A DNA stretch of 64,000 nt, taken from contig NMRA01000951.1 in the NCBI GenBank assembly GCA_002633005.1, positions 25,947 through 89,946 on the forward strand. The letters run 5' to 3'. The DNA is from Phoronis australis. Lineage: Eukaryota > Phoronida > Phoronidae. Position numbers and translations under genes: made by a program. Position 1 is the first letter of the stretch; each line of letters begins with the position of its first letter. The notes beneath the pieces are model-generated. The model did not search any database, was not told the origin of the DNA, and worked only from the letters and a program-made list of their open reading frames with translations. Positions 50,901 to 63,000 of this stretch are shown one piece after another.

Positions 50901-53900
50901 GCTTTTTTGAGTACGACTCCAGTGAGCACGATTTTAAGCATGAAATTTCGAGTATGAGTATGAGTCTGAGTACGGAGATTGGAGACCGAGCCCAGGTTAT
51001 AGATTAATGTACATAATAATTATGATCAATTATGAAACTGCCGAGGAACGGTCAGCTGCGATAACATAATCAGCAGTTGGGTGGGATGAAAAGTGACAAA
51101 TTTGGATGATGTAATAGGTGAACAGTCCCTTGCCAACGTAATTCAAATTTAGACAAGAGAATCCAGTGCCCAAGGCTTCACAGGAATAGAAAATGTGTAA
51201 TCTCAAGAAAATTGTGGGGACCACCATCAGCAGAAAACGAAATTACACATTACTCCAAGGAATAACTATTTAGCATTAACAAGACTATCTTTCAGGAATC
51301 ACGAAAAGTTTTAATAAGTTTCCCCTGGGGTTGGTACAGTATCCATACTTTGCACTTATTTTATTACAAAACATCCTGACAATGTCACAAAAATCGAACT
51401 TTGAGTATATGTATCATTTGCATTTTCTTGTCTCAAGCCAGAGATCAAAAGACATACCGCATCAACTTTGTCATGGAATCTAGATCGTGGACTTTTCCTT
51501 GATCTCTGAGGAAGATCTTAGCTCTTGGTGAATTACTGTAGGAAAAGAAGTCTCCATATTTTTCCACCATCTTCGGGGCCCAGCTTATCTCTTGTATATC
51601 TTTGAAGAACCTGGAAACATTGCAATTAGGTTAGTGATTTCCATGCATCATTAACAAAATGATGACATCTCAGGAACATCTAGTTAATAATATTTATTTA
51701 TCATTTACCCAATGAAGTTGATTACTGTTTGTCAAATAACATGGGTGACACCTAAAAATTTGTCACTTGAAAATTTGAAAATAATAGAAAATCAAGACTG
51801 GTAAAAAGTATACTAACAAACCAGGGTGGCCACGGCTGATCTCTGAACTCGAACACCCAATCGTTCTTGACATTTCCTGTTAACTCAAGACAGAACATGA
51901 AAGTGTCCATCAATCTCTGCTTGTCAGTACATTATGGTTTACATGAATAAATGTAATCCTAGTTTACCCTTGATAATCTCAGTATTGATTAAAACCCTTC
52001 AAGTTTGAGGCTGAACTTGAAATTGGACCAACAAGGGCAGATTTGAACAAGAAATTATCCGACGTGTAAACAATAGTACTCGTCAATTTTAGTAGTTTTG
52101 AACATTGATTTCTCTTCAGTACCAGAGAAAATTTGAGCTCAATCTAATGTCAGCAAGGGAATATTGTCCAAGATTTTTGATTTTCCTTCACTCAATGGAG
52201 TTGTCAGGTGTCAAAAATGAAGATTTGTGACATTGTTTTAAAAAGTTATTGAATGCTGGTATCTTTCTAGTTTGATGGTAAATGGAAAATCTGAGCAAAG
52301 GTTCCCCCGCATCTTGACAGCAGGAATATATAGTATAAACATGGGCAGAAGATGGAAAGTTAAAAAATGATTAATTTGAAAAAATTTCGTGAAGTTAATA
52401 CTCACGCCAGATTGTAACTTGGCCAGTACATTGTGGAGGTCAAGTGGCTGGTCATATCCTCAGCTTTCATGACTCCACTGAAACAGTAAAGGTTAACTGC
52501 AGCTGTGCTTGAACCTCCGTCCAAACCAGGACAACCAGAGCCAGGAGGAAATCCACCATTGTTCAACATGGGCTGTTTGTGACCTCTTATGATAGCCCAA
52601 TTATGTCATAAACTATGTGGTTCTCGGATGCTATCATACAGATCTGACTATAAGCATCGTTATACTATACATAACAGCGCTGCAAGCAAAAAATAAGTGT
52701 AGTAGAACTTTGAATTTTTTCTTAATATATCACATAAAAGTTTTATGAAAGTTGTGTAAGATCATTGTGTAACAATCATTACCTAGAGAGCTTGATGACC
52801 TTTTCTTAAATAATGCTGTAACATCAGCAGGTGTTCTACTCTGTTGAGATAATTCAAAGTTCCACTTCAGTTCACATATTTCATTGTTTTTTGGCAACGA
52901 ATTTCACCAGAAAATATCACAGCCATCATGAGTAAAGGTTGACTGCAGCCGTGGTTTGACGCATTTGGTGCAAGCAATCTTCCAACAATAGAATTATCTA
53001 CGAGACACCCAGTTTGGCAAAATAAAATGCCCAACCCCAGCTTTTCTATATTTTTTGTATTAAAAACCCTCATGCTCATTTAACCCTCACCTTCTGGTTT
53101 CGAAGTTTCTCAATTTAAACATTAGGCTTTAATCCATTACAAATGAATTTGGAATATACTTACGGCATCTGCTCAACAACCCACAGAAGATCTGAAGTGG
53201 GTTGTTTACCAGGAACAAACTGTTTGTAATCTACAATCATCCACTGGTTGTTGTAACTGAAACAATGATGCAGAAACAGTGTTAATGATTGATCTGTGTA
53301 TTTCTCTGTCTCATATAATACAGTACTGCATGGACTAGATGTAAAATCTTGTCAAAATAATAAGACTGTACAGGTAAGTTATTAAATTAACATAGCTTTA
53401 ACAAATGCACAGACAAAAGTTATTCAAAATAAACTTAAAAGTACAATACGTACGTGCCACTGTTATATTTTGAGAACAAATCCACCCAGCTGTGCCCATC
53501 CACAGCCAGCCGATTGGCTACAATGACACGTATATTCTCGAGCACAGAGTCGACGGGGTATACTTTCTTGTTCAAATTGGGGTTGTTGTTCTCTATAGTA
53601 GTTTCCAATGAGACCTGAACGTAAGAAACGGGAAAATATTGAAACAACATCTTGATTGAAAACAGAACCCTTCATGACTTGCCTGCCTCTCGTGTCACTA
53701 ATTTTTTTACATCACGTTTATCAAGGTGAATATACATAATACTTAAAAGTACAGACATTGTCAGCAGGATCTGTTGTCATGGTTACTATCAACTGCTGTC
53801 ATCTGTGCGCACTCATTTTTTGTCAAAAGAATAAAAAATTCTTTAGTCAGATTGCAAATAAAGTCTTAAGCTGGGTAAATAAAATGCTTAGTTAGAGACA

Positions 53901-56900
53901 TATGTAAAGTCTCGCCAACTTAGGGCACAGCATGGCGGACACATGCAATTAATACTTCTTTCATATAAGTATCATTATATAATTAGGCAGCAGTGCCTCT
54001 CTGGTGCAGAGTTTGTTCAAGACCATTAATTCACAGGCTACAGTGAAGCACTGTGTGTGTGTAGTCTGTATTCAATTAAACCCTGATGCTGTGCCCACTG
54101 GCCAGCTATTGCCCAATTGACATTATAGGCTCTGTTTGATCACCTGCTATGCCAAGTACCCTGTTGCCATGTTGTGAATGGCTTGCTGTCATGACCTTTA
54201 CAATGTCTCACTAGTCATTGAGGTCTCATTTTATTTCTTGCCTTCAATGAATGTAGTATATATTCGAAGTACTGTGGTTTAATATAATTTTTAAAACAAT
54301 TTTCTATCGTTTGTTCCTTTAACGTCGCTCGAGGAGCTAAAACACAGAAGCGATTCACACACAATGAGCATTGTTAGACAATACGACAAACGGATGAAGA
54401 AGTAATCATTGTCCTATCGTTTTCAAAGATAAATATCATTAAATAAATGATTGTCGATTTAAAGTTCTATATCATTACTGTTACCATCAGACAATGTTTT
54501 GAGAAATTTTGGGCATACACAACAATGCTAGAAACTTTAAATTTGAAAAATGAAAACAGTGACCTTAGTAATTATTTTGTTTGAAATTCATAAGACTGTA
54601 AAATAAAGTCAGTCAGAAAATTGAAAACAACTATAGTTTTACTTTAGGCCTCAAAAGCCACCTTCATCAACAATGAGTTTATAACAAGGATATGAGGGCA
54701 AGAGACAGGCAAGGAGCCTGGCAGCCTTGAGCATTGTAGAGCACCACCTTACGGTGTGATTGTGACTACTCTGTGTTGGCTCTTATTCAGTTAGGACTAC
54801 GTGTACAGCCCTTCTCTGCCACGGTCACTAGCACTGTTACATGAAGCTGTTACAGGGTTGTATGTACTCACCAATCCAGATGACAGCAAGTAGAAATCAT
54901 CTCCAGACAACATGACGCCAGGATAAGAGGAGAATGTCATCACTTGGCCGGGAATGAGAGGCTGAGATGGACCTGGACATGAAGAAGAACATTAAGGGAG
55001 TGTCTTCACTTGGCAAGGAATGGCTAGCTAAGACAGACTTGGACATGAAGAAAGAGCATTAAAAGCATGCCATCACTCGGCCAGGAATCAGAAAGAGACA
55101 GAGATGAACACGGAGAAAGAACATCAAGAGAATGCCACTGATTTAACACGTGTCATGTAGAAACAGTCAAGGGGTACATCTTGCATGAAACTGGAAAACA
55201 TTCAGAACTTGAAAGCTTTTCGAAAACCCAGCACACTTGTTAATATTCTGTCTACATATTCAAATGCATGAGTCCAACGTTTCGATGACGTTCAAGTCAT
55301 CATCCTCAAGGAATATATGAAACTACAACAAAAAGTTTCAGAAGAAACAAAATTAATTGTTGAACCAAAACTCACTTGTAAAGCAGTCACATGCAAAGGT
55401 CAAGGCTATTCGTAAAGAGTGAGCTCTACCGACCCCAGGTTGCCATTCAGCAAAGCCCTAGCCATTAGATCAACAATGGCAAGGCTCTCCTTAATAGCCA
55501 GTCTGAATCTATTTACATCATTGTGAAGAATTGTAGGATCAGTATAATCAATTACATGGCCTGTTACCATAGAATGAATCCAGAGGGCACTTCTATCACT
55601 TATAGAATGTTCTTTAACTCTTTGACCTAATCTCCTAGTTGTCATACTAACATAAAACTTGCCATGCTGGCAGTAAGCCTGTATACAACATTAGACCTCT
55701 GCAGTACTGACAAAGAATGTCTAATATGTAAATACAGAATATTAATAACAATTGTTCTGTTTTCTACTACTCATATGACCCAAAACCAATATAGTCAAAG
55801 CTATTTGAATGGTCTACATTGGACAATTAAATTACGTGGAGCAGCTGACCAAGTAAGAATTCACACACCAACCTAGCCAGAAAGCTACCTGTATGAAAAA
55901 TAGAGGCATCAAAATGTAGGTATGGAGTGATACACGTAAATTTTAGAATATAGACTTGAAAATTTTTTAACTGCCCAAGTAGTTTAGCTCCTCAGAGGAG
56001 GCAGTGTGGCTTTCTTTACTCAAGGTCATGGGTTAAGAGTCCTCATGCCATGCGCTGGTGCCATTTTCTAATTTTTATGACATCTTTAGTAAAATGATGA
56101 TAAATTTGGAGAAGCAAAATTTGCACAGAAGTCAGATTTGCTGGTAATAAAACACTAAAAACTCATAAAGTGAAACTTGTAATGAACTGTGTACAGGTCT
56201 TGTGGAAAAACAGATGAATGAAGATTTCAGCAAAAAAGAAGGAATTTGGATAATATATGACACTCTATTTCATGGATCTGAAAGCACATCCATATTATCC
56301 CTGAACAGCAGAATAGTGTATAGATTAGCACCTGTAACCTACTTGCTTTACTCCAGTCAGAGTTAAGTTTTTGATGACATTAACTTTATGCGAGATGTCA
56401 TTTCTCCAGCTTCTTAACCACATGATTTAAAGCTGTATATTTGTATAGTTTTAAGCCCAGATTATGACCTACCTGGACCAACATGGAAGGCAAAGTCATA
56501 CTTCTTGAGTATTTTCAACATAGACTGATATGTGCTCCAAGTGTCATGTGCCACATATAGATCTGTGTAACCACTCAACAGCTTAATAAGAGCTGAGCAG
56601 CTTCCAGAGCCAAGATCCCGCTCTCTAGCATGGTAAATGTCATACAATGTGTCCATGTCACCATCAATTTGAAGTAATCTGAAAATGATATTAATTAGTC
56701 AGAGATAAAATACTGAGAAGGACCCAGATTTATGTTCTGAAACAAAATAATCCCAGCATCCCTGACTTTTAAAGTTTAGCTGCACATTTTTCCTCTCTGA
56801 AGTAACATTGAAACAGAGGAATCATTTAATATATTACAGCTCAGCATGTATTTGCATTCATTTCACTGGTTTTCATTTTAAGTTAATCATTCATATAATA

Positions 56901-58695
56901 AATAATAATTACAGGAGGTCTGATACATGTTGTACCAGACGTGCGGAAGCCGCTGAAACTTTTTATACGCTTTATTAATATACAGTCAAGCTAAGGAGCT
57001 AGAGACCTGACTCAAGGGACTAGCAGTGCGCCCTAGTGGGACTAAAACCCATGACCTTGAGTAAAGGAATCGGACACTTATCCCACTAGGCCACACTGCC
57101 CCTCTTTAGAGACATTCATCCTCACTGGCCATTTTGAGAAGCACTACCTAGCTAGATGTTAAATGAAAAATCCTCTCTTTAGATGTTCATTCTGAAAACA
57201 ACAGTGTCATGTAAGCACAACATTGGTGTCATGTAAACACAATATGAGAACAAATCTTACAACAAAATTGGTTTTATGATGTTTCAGCTAAAATAGTACA
57301 TATATCAAAAACCAGTGGCAATTTATGCTACTTTCCACAGGGCAATGAAGAACTGTATCTATACTGTTGAAATAAAATGTAAAAACTTGTAACTACCACA
57401 AAAAGCAAGAATAACGAGTTGACTTACAGTAAGCCAAATGGGTTGATGTGCGGTAATATTGAAGGAATGACGAAGTGTTGTGAGAAGTTATAGTAAGACG
57501 CCTCTAAACCTCGCAGTTGAGCTTGGAACAGGCTTATCTGAAAATAATTAATACTATTAAGATTTAATAACTTTACCATGAAAGATACAATCAAACACAA
57601 AACCAAAAGTCGCCCAGGCACCACCACTCTTGTCTCATCATCAGTTTTGACCACCTCACATCCCTGTAACCACCACTATCATATCCCAGACATTTGACCC
57701 CCTCATATGCTTGGAGCCAACAATACCATATCCTTGACATTTGATCCCTCACATCACTGGAACCACCACTTATCCTAAACATTTGATCCCCCAAGAAACA
57801 CCACTTTTAGAACCTAGATATTTGATCTCCTCACATCCCTGAAAACACCATTTCCATATCCAACAAATTTGACTTTCTTTTATCCCTGAAACCCCCACTT
57901 ACATATCCTAGACAATAACTGGACTAATTCCCAATACCTACCAAAGCCGATGCCACTAACTAAAGCCAAATACTTATCAAAGATGCTGAGGTGACACCTG
58001 ATGCAAAATGACTAAGCAAACAGGTAGTCAGTCCTTACCACACATTTTGATGAATTGTCCTGTCCACTTAGGGTACAATGAAATTACTTGATAATGGGAT
58101 GGAGACAACTAAATTTAAAAACAGAAAATTCAACAAACTGCTTGGATTACTCAGTTACAATGGAAACAGTCAATTCAGCCATGAAGAACAAAGAGTATTA
58201 AACATACAGATAACAGAAACAAAATAACCTGGTGCCAATAAGCGTCGGTTTTGTTTCCGGAGAAAAATATCCAGTTGAAATTGATGTCAATTAATGCCTT
58301 CAGCTTTTGACACAACTGTGAGGAACTGTCAGGAACACAAGGGTCCCCTACAATGGTGTTCTGCCAATGCATGTAGATCATGTCACGAGTCAGTTGTGCC
58401 TCCAGGTAACCAGCTGCATACGATTGGACACTGTCGTCAAAGTTTTCATTGGTTGTTATCTCCAAGTAGGACCACCTGGAAAGCAAAACACAAAACTAAT
58501 AATTTTTAAAAGGAAATGCTAAAGAATTTGTTTTTTTTTTGATGGTTTATATGCAGATCTGTTTACCAATTGTCTTGAACACAAATTCTAGTGTTTGACG
58601 GATTAAAAGCATTTTCCATTCTGAAAAAGCAGGATTTCAAAGCCAAAAAGGCACCAAGAGTGTGAACTGATGGGGCTACCCTTGTTGTAAATATT

Positions 58696-58756
<61 letters not shown>

Positions 58757-59812
58757 GTAAGGCCAAACTGGCACTGAACATAGGACCTTTATACAAATAT
58801 TTGACGACTCCAACTGCTGCAATTTAAAAGAATAGAAGCTTGTGAAGTTTTTTTAAACTTGAAAAAGGGAAATTCCATCAAGTTAAGGCAATAAGGTGAA
58901 GTTCATCTGAAACGGCAAAATTCTCCCCATTTGATAACCTGCTTCTGCTAGGGCGAGGGTAACTTTGCCACAAAACTGGTGAATTTTGGCAATGCAAAAA
59001 TCCCAGGTCCCCAAACGAAATCTGAGGTCACCAAAACTGGAAATCCCAGGTCGCCAAAATGAAATCTGAGGTTGCCCACATGGACGCACCATGCCCCATT
59101 TTCAGAATCTTAGTCGTACCTCCAATCTACATTCAATGTACATTCATTCTGTAACTCAGTTCCTCTCACCAGTGAATGAAAACAGAACGCAGACGATCAC
59201 ATACACTGCCACTAGTGGCGCCTAGCTATTTCACCAATCTTGTCCGATTTTTGCCGAACAATTCCTGACTACGCACGCCAGGGGATATGACGTCATACCA
59301 CCTGCCGCCCGCTGTGTTAAAAATGGCCAGTTATCGATTTTGAGAACTAAACGAAGGACTGCTCAAAGAAAAAGTTTGAAAACGAGAGTATTTGTTGGAG
59401 TTGGAACGTAAAAAATTAAAGATATCTACGGCCTCCTAAGGTATTCCTCAAAGAGCAAAAGGTATTTATAACAACGAGACCTTGATTTTTTAGTCGGTGT
59501 GAGACATAATTCGTGAAAAAGCATCGGGCGTATGAGGCGCCTATAGGACCTACATCGTCTCTATTAAGCTAGCTAGAGACGGTGGTCATTCATTGTCAAC
59601 GACAGTGACCGCCGAGAAACAGAAACATACCCTGTTTCATTAGTAGCTTGCGTAAAATTTCCTGTTGCAACTGTCATGTTTGAAAGCACTAAAGAATCCA
59701 CGAAAGTATACTGCTTTGAAGCAACATCGTAAACAATTGACCCCAACTTCTGAGACACGGAAAAATACAAAACGCTAAGAAAAACACCGAGCCCGTATAG
59801 CACGGTAGCCAT
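47949..59812 (-). CDS. PLBD2: lysosomal phospholipase B-like protein, PLBD2 type, 11 exons
   Basis: Coding exons: 59631-59812, 58229-58475, 57428-57537, 56473-56678, 54872-54972, 53454-53614, 53164-53256, 52406-52477, 51458-51610, 49098-49257, 47949-48149. They total 1686 nt, or 561 aa (human PLBD2 is 589 aa). Residues 1-21 form a signal peptide (MATVLYGLGVFLSVLYF core), and several N-x-S/T sites follow. The N-terminal-nucleophile fold is marked by LGSGSCSALIKLL: Cys207 is where this family cleaves itself and exposes the nucleophile. Later landmarks are VAHDTWSTYQ, FSSYPGVMLSGDDFY, NNQWMIVDYKQF, YGDFFSYSNSPRAKIF, RYNDFKNDP and PPFQWSTSDFAHLPHLGHPD. The LETTIENNNP and HLGHPD segments resemble PLBD2 more than PLBD1. 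Members are soluble lysosomal glycoproteins; phospholipase activity is proposed rather than firmly shown for PLBD2. The start at 59812 gives a good signal peptide; an in-frame ATG 8 codons upstream is less likely. Confidence 0.95.
49681..50995. mobile_element. ACTCGA-type inverted-repeat element, copy C (1.3 kb)
   Basis: The left end GTCTCCAATCTCCGTACTCA then GACTC is matched exactly, as the reverse complement, at the right end. Beyond it both ends continue imperfectly as CATGGCCCA and CCTGGGCTCG. Subterminal DNA on both sides is crowded with ACTCGA/TACTCAAA motifs. The middle (about 50000-50800) is ordinary AT-rich sequence without a transposase. It lies in the last PLBD2 intron. Confidence 0.75.
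55265..55720 (-). pseudogene. 3' remnant of a Penelope-like retroelement with a GIY-YIG domain
   Basis: On the minus strand, SNVVYRL (near 55680-55700) is followed after a one-base frameshift by AYCQHGKFYVSMTTRRLGQR, then VKEHS, SALWIHSMVTGHVIDY and RLAIKESLAI, ending at 55406. This is the GIY-YIG endonuclease layout of Penelope-like elements (usually VVYxIPC, YIGxTxRxLxxRxxEH and a TGHxID block). Here GIY has become VVY and YIG has become YVS. About 100 bp downstream, 55265-55315 reads GATGATGACTTGAACGTCAT then CGAAACGTTGG, resembling the hammerhead-bearing end of these elements. It is a dead fragment in PLBD2 intron 4; the reverse transcriptase is missing. Confidence 0.75.
55994..56045 (+). 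mobile_element. truncated tRNA-derived SINE, copy 1
   Basis: It reads GAGGCAGTGTGGC, then CTTTACTCAAGGTCATGGGT and TAAGAGTCC, matching copy 2 at 57020-57108 on the other strand. An internal deletion of roughly 22 bp removes most of the A box. In PLBD2 intron 4, next to the Penelope fragment. Confidence 0.55.
56930..57108 (-). mobile_element. tRNA-derived SINE, copy 2
   Basis: The minus strand reads GGGGCAGTGTGGCCTAGTGG, then GATAAGTGTCCGATTCC and a B-box-like GGTTTTAGTCC. TGGCCTAGTGG (57083-57093) fits the RNA polymerase III A box, and GGTTTTAGTCC (57039-57049) fits the B box with two changes. The spacing (about 35 bp) is that of a tRNA head. A non-tRNA body of about 100 bp follows, perhaps to 56930. 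In PLBD2 intron 3. Confidence 0.65.
58699..58757. repeat. (TAA)n microsatellite, ~19 units
   Basis: An uninterrupted ATA/TAA run in PLBD2 intron 1. Confidence 0.98.
59001..59088. repeat. 43-bp direct repeat, 2 copies
   Basis: TCCCAGGTCSCCAAAMYGAA then ATCTGAGGT occurs at 59001 and 59044. A GCGACCTGG-type phrase also occurs near 30760-30800, which suggests a dispersed family. Confidence 0.6.
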
Positions 59813-60008
59813 TTTTAAAATCACATGACCAGTCACATGATTAGAAGTATTTTATTGATTTTGAACATGAAAATACTTTATAGTTTTAATAGCAATACAC
59901 ATTAAGAATGAAAATTCTAGATGAATATGGCTGAAAAACTCAAGTTAAGAAAAATAAAATTAATGTAAAAACAATTAGAAGTCAGAAAACGATCAGAGAT
60001 TATTCAAG
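59813..60008. promoter_or_regulatory. divergent promoter between PLBD2 and ALG9
   Basis: If the proposed ALG9 first exon is right, the two start codons are 196 bp apart on opposite strands. A TCACATGACCAGTCACATGA stretch near 59820-59840 holds two TCACATGA E-box-like sites, close to the CLEAR/TFEB type (TCACGTGA with one change), of interest upstream of a lysosomal gene. Confidence 0.45.
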
Positions 60009-63000
60009 ATGTCTGCCTCCATAAGGAGCAGAAACAGAAATGTAAAAAATTCAAATGAAAATGTTGACCTTCAGAACAGGTTCGTTATACTGATCACCGT
60101 TTCTGAATTGAAATTTTTAATTGAATTGGACACTGACTGGATATATCGGTCCCTGATTTTAGAGAACCAGTTCGAATATCGGACCAGTTATTCACTTGAG
60201 TCTTCAGACTTCACCGCTCAGTGATTGCCTTGCAAACCAGCCAGCTAGCTGTATGAAGACTGTCGTCAAAATACAGCTAGGTACCACTCTGTGTATTTCT
60301 TCCGTAGACCCCAAAACTGCACACAGCCAGGGTAGTTCTGCTCGTCACCTCGCCGTGAAACTTGTATCAACATGTAAAGCTAAAGACCGGGGGTGCATGC
60401 AAAATCTGGGAGTCAACCAATACTCACCTTGCCCGTTACAGCCGTTTAAGTGAAAAACAATGCGATAAACGTCATTTTCTTGCAGAACTCTCCACTTTTT
60501 CTAACAATGAAAAGTATGTCGTCGTCTTGAAAACGGTACGCTCGTGTCGTGTCACACGCAAGCGCCATTTCCTAAATTTTTGCGATATTTCTTGGGAGAT
60601 GGTGAAACTTTAGTTGGCAGCAGCAAAATTTCTTCTGAAATTGTTTTTTTCAGTATCAAAATTCTAAAAACTTATAATGAAGTGAAACCAGTTACGATAA
60701 TTTGTTGTGACGTGTACGCAACCTGGCAACCTGGTGAAAGAACAACAGTTGGTTGAAGAATCGGCAAAAAAAGAAACTAGCCAATAGGTGACGCAATATT
60801 TCATGGCACCGAAAGCTGTTGCTAAAGATCGCTCCACAACTTTAGCAGCAGAATAAGGGTAGAACGCCATTTTTTACAACACCGTTAAATAATTTAGTTT
60901 ACTCAAGGAAGACTGTAGTTTTAATGTCACTAATTTTGTGTCAGATTTTATCTTACCACTTTTTACCCACATCGGTGCAAAGCTGTATATTTAGTATACA
61001 GCTTTAAACCAAGGCTACCTTGTTGCCAATGCTAGCTACTCTCGAGGTCCAAATAGTTGTAGAGATAGCAATTACAGTGTAGACCAGAAGTTTTCACGAT
61101 TTCTAATCATAGTAAAGACGGTATAATTGTGCAAATCAGCTACTTCAGGGGAATAATGGTATAGACGGCAAATTTGTAGAAATTTAAAACTATTATAAAT
61201 TGAAATTTATAATAATATTGATTACAAATTTGTGTAAAATTTAACAATGGTAGAAATGGGATTAACAGTACAGAGCATCAAATTCTGTCTTACTCAGCAC
61301 CGTTATAAGTAATTGTTTAAAAAAAACAACTTTAAAATGAACATTGGCATAGTTGAATTATTGATTCGTTGTTCAGTTATTGTAATAGTCATAAGTATTC
61401 CCACTCAACTTATTTACAATGACACTTCTAGAAACATTGTTTCTTAAAATAATTTTGTCAACAGATTTTATAACTTCTCAAAATATGTGTACGTCATATA
61501 GCATTTTTCATGAATATTGTTCATGTTTGGGTTTGAGAATCAGCTTGTTTTCATTTTTCTCCAAGTTCACACTAAAGAGTTTGATAAAAAATAATGAATA
61601 TTCATTTATATGTTTTACTTTTGTAATTCGAGTATTAGTATTAAAAATAAGTGACTAGTTCTGAGTGGAAATACATTTAAGGCCCTTAAAGTGCCATTTT
61701 GGCCACAGTAAGATTAAAAACCAGACGATCGCTGCACAAATGAAGAAGTTCATGACCATTCAGAACCAGCATGCTACTGATTCTCTTAACAACATGCAGA
61801 GCTCAGTGACCCTGCAACTATGGTGATGACCAGCTATTGACTACTCTGTATCTCTCACTTCACTTCATGGATGTCACCTGAGATGTATGTTGGCACTTGT
61901 TGTCCTATGTAAATATCCCGATGATGTATAAAGAATAGACGAAACATTGCTTAATCATGAACTTCTTCATTTGTGCGGCGATCGTCCGGTTTTTAACATT
62001 TTGGAGGACAAATTCAAATGGAAATATAAATCAAGTTGAAAATCTACTCAACAACAACTCCTCAACTCTATTTGGTTCCCAGAACAATGAGTTGTATAAG
62101 GTTTCGAATGTTAGCTTGCTTTATTAAAAAAACTCTTAAAAGATCCCACCTAGTTAAGCCAAATATAACAATTTTCAATCATGCTATCCCAAATGTTTAT
62201 TAGTTCAACAGGAAATTGAGTGAGACCATTTTATTCTTACATACTGCTGGTGCCATTAGTGACGGAGACGTACAACTGACATGGCTCATGCCTGACTCAA
62301 CTGACAAGCCTTACAACACCAGTCTGACTTAAACTTTTCATTGTGCAACAAGGTTTACGTACAGTACGTTTGTTGGTATTATTGGAAGTCCGATTATTTA
62401 AGGTTTGAAATGTACATTTGTATAACTTGGCGAATAAAATCTTTTTAATGTGTATGTTATGACACGTGATTTCTGTGTGTGGAATCGTATTTAGCCTTAC
62501 TAAATTGCAGTTCTGAAGCGAGTGTCCCGGGGTTTAGAGTTATGGACGGAGTATTCTTAATCTTGCAACCAGGGTTCGATACATGGTGTCACCATTAAAG
62601 TTATCGTGTTAATGAAATAAAATTATGAAATAGCCTACTGTTAATTTTAGCTGTCTCAGTGAGTAAATGTTTTAAAGAAAATAGTTCTTTGCACTTTATT
62701 GATTGGCCTTCTGTCTGTTTGACATCCTATTGTGTCTCTCTGTCTCTTTCCTGGTTCTGTTGATGGTATGATATGGCCCCAGCTTTGGCCGTTGTTCATT
62801 TTCTCCCAACATTGGTAGAGATCCCTGTGTGTTGAATGTTCTGAGTCATGTTGTTCATCAAGCAATGCTCAAAAGGCCCCTGGCTACTTCTACAAGCTAA
62901 TTAATTTCATACTTGTTAATCTTTAAACTAAAAAGAGGATATGATAAAGTCAATGGACCGCTGATGTACAAACACATCCCAATTGAGAACGAGGCGTGGG

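Noticed and set aside
49673-51003. An 8-bp target-site duplication that would assign the ACTCGA family to hAT
   Set aside because: Flank matches are only 5-6 of 8, need shifting, and differ among copies, so no superfamily is claimed.
55265-55315. A functional hammerhead ribozyme
   Set aside because: The conserved CUGAUGA core is not intact, so at most it is a relic.
55664-55876. Plus-strand frame beside the Penelope fragment
   Set aside because: It is the antisense shadow of the decayed retroelement.
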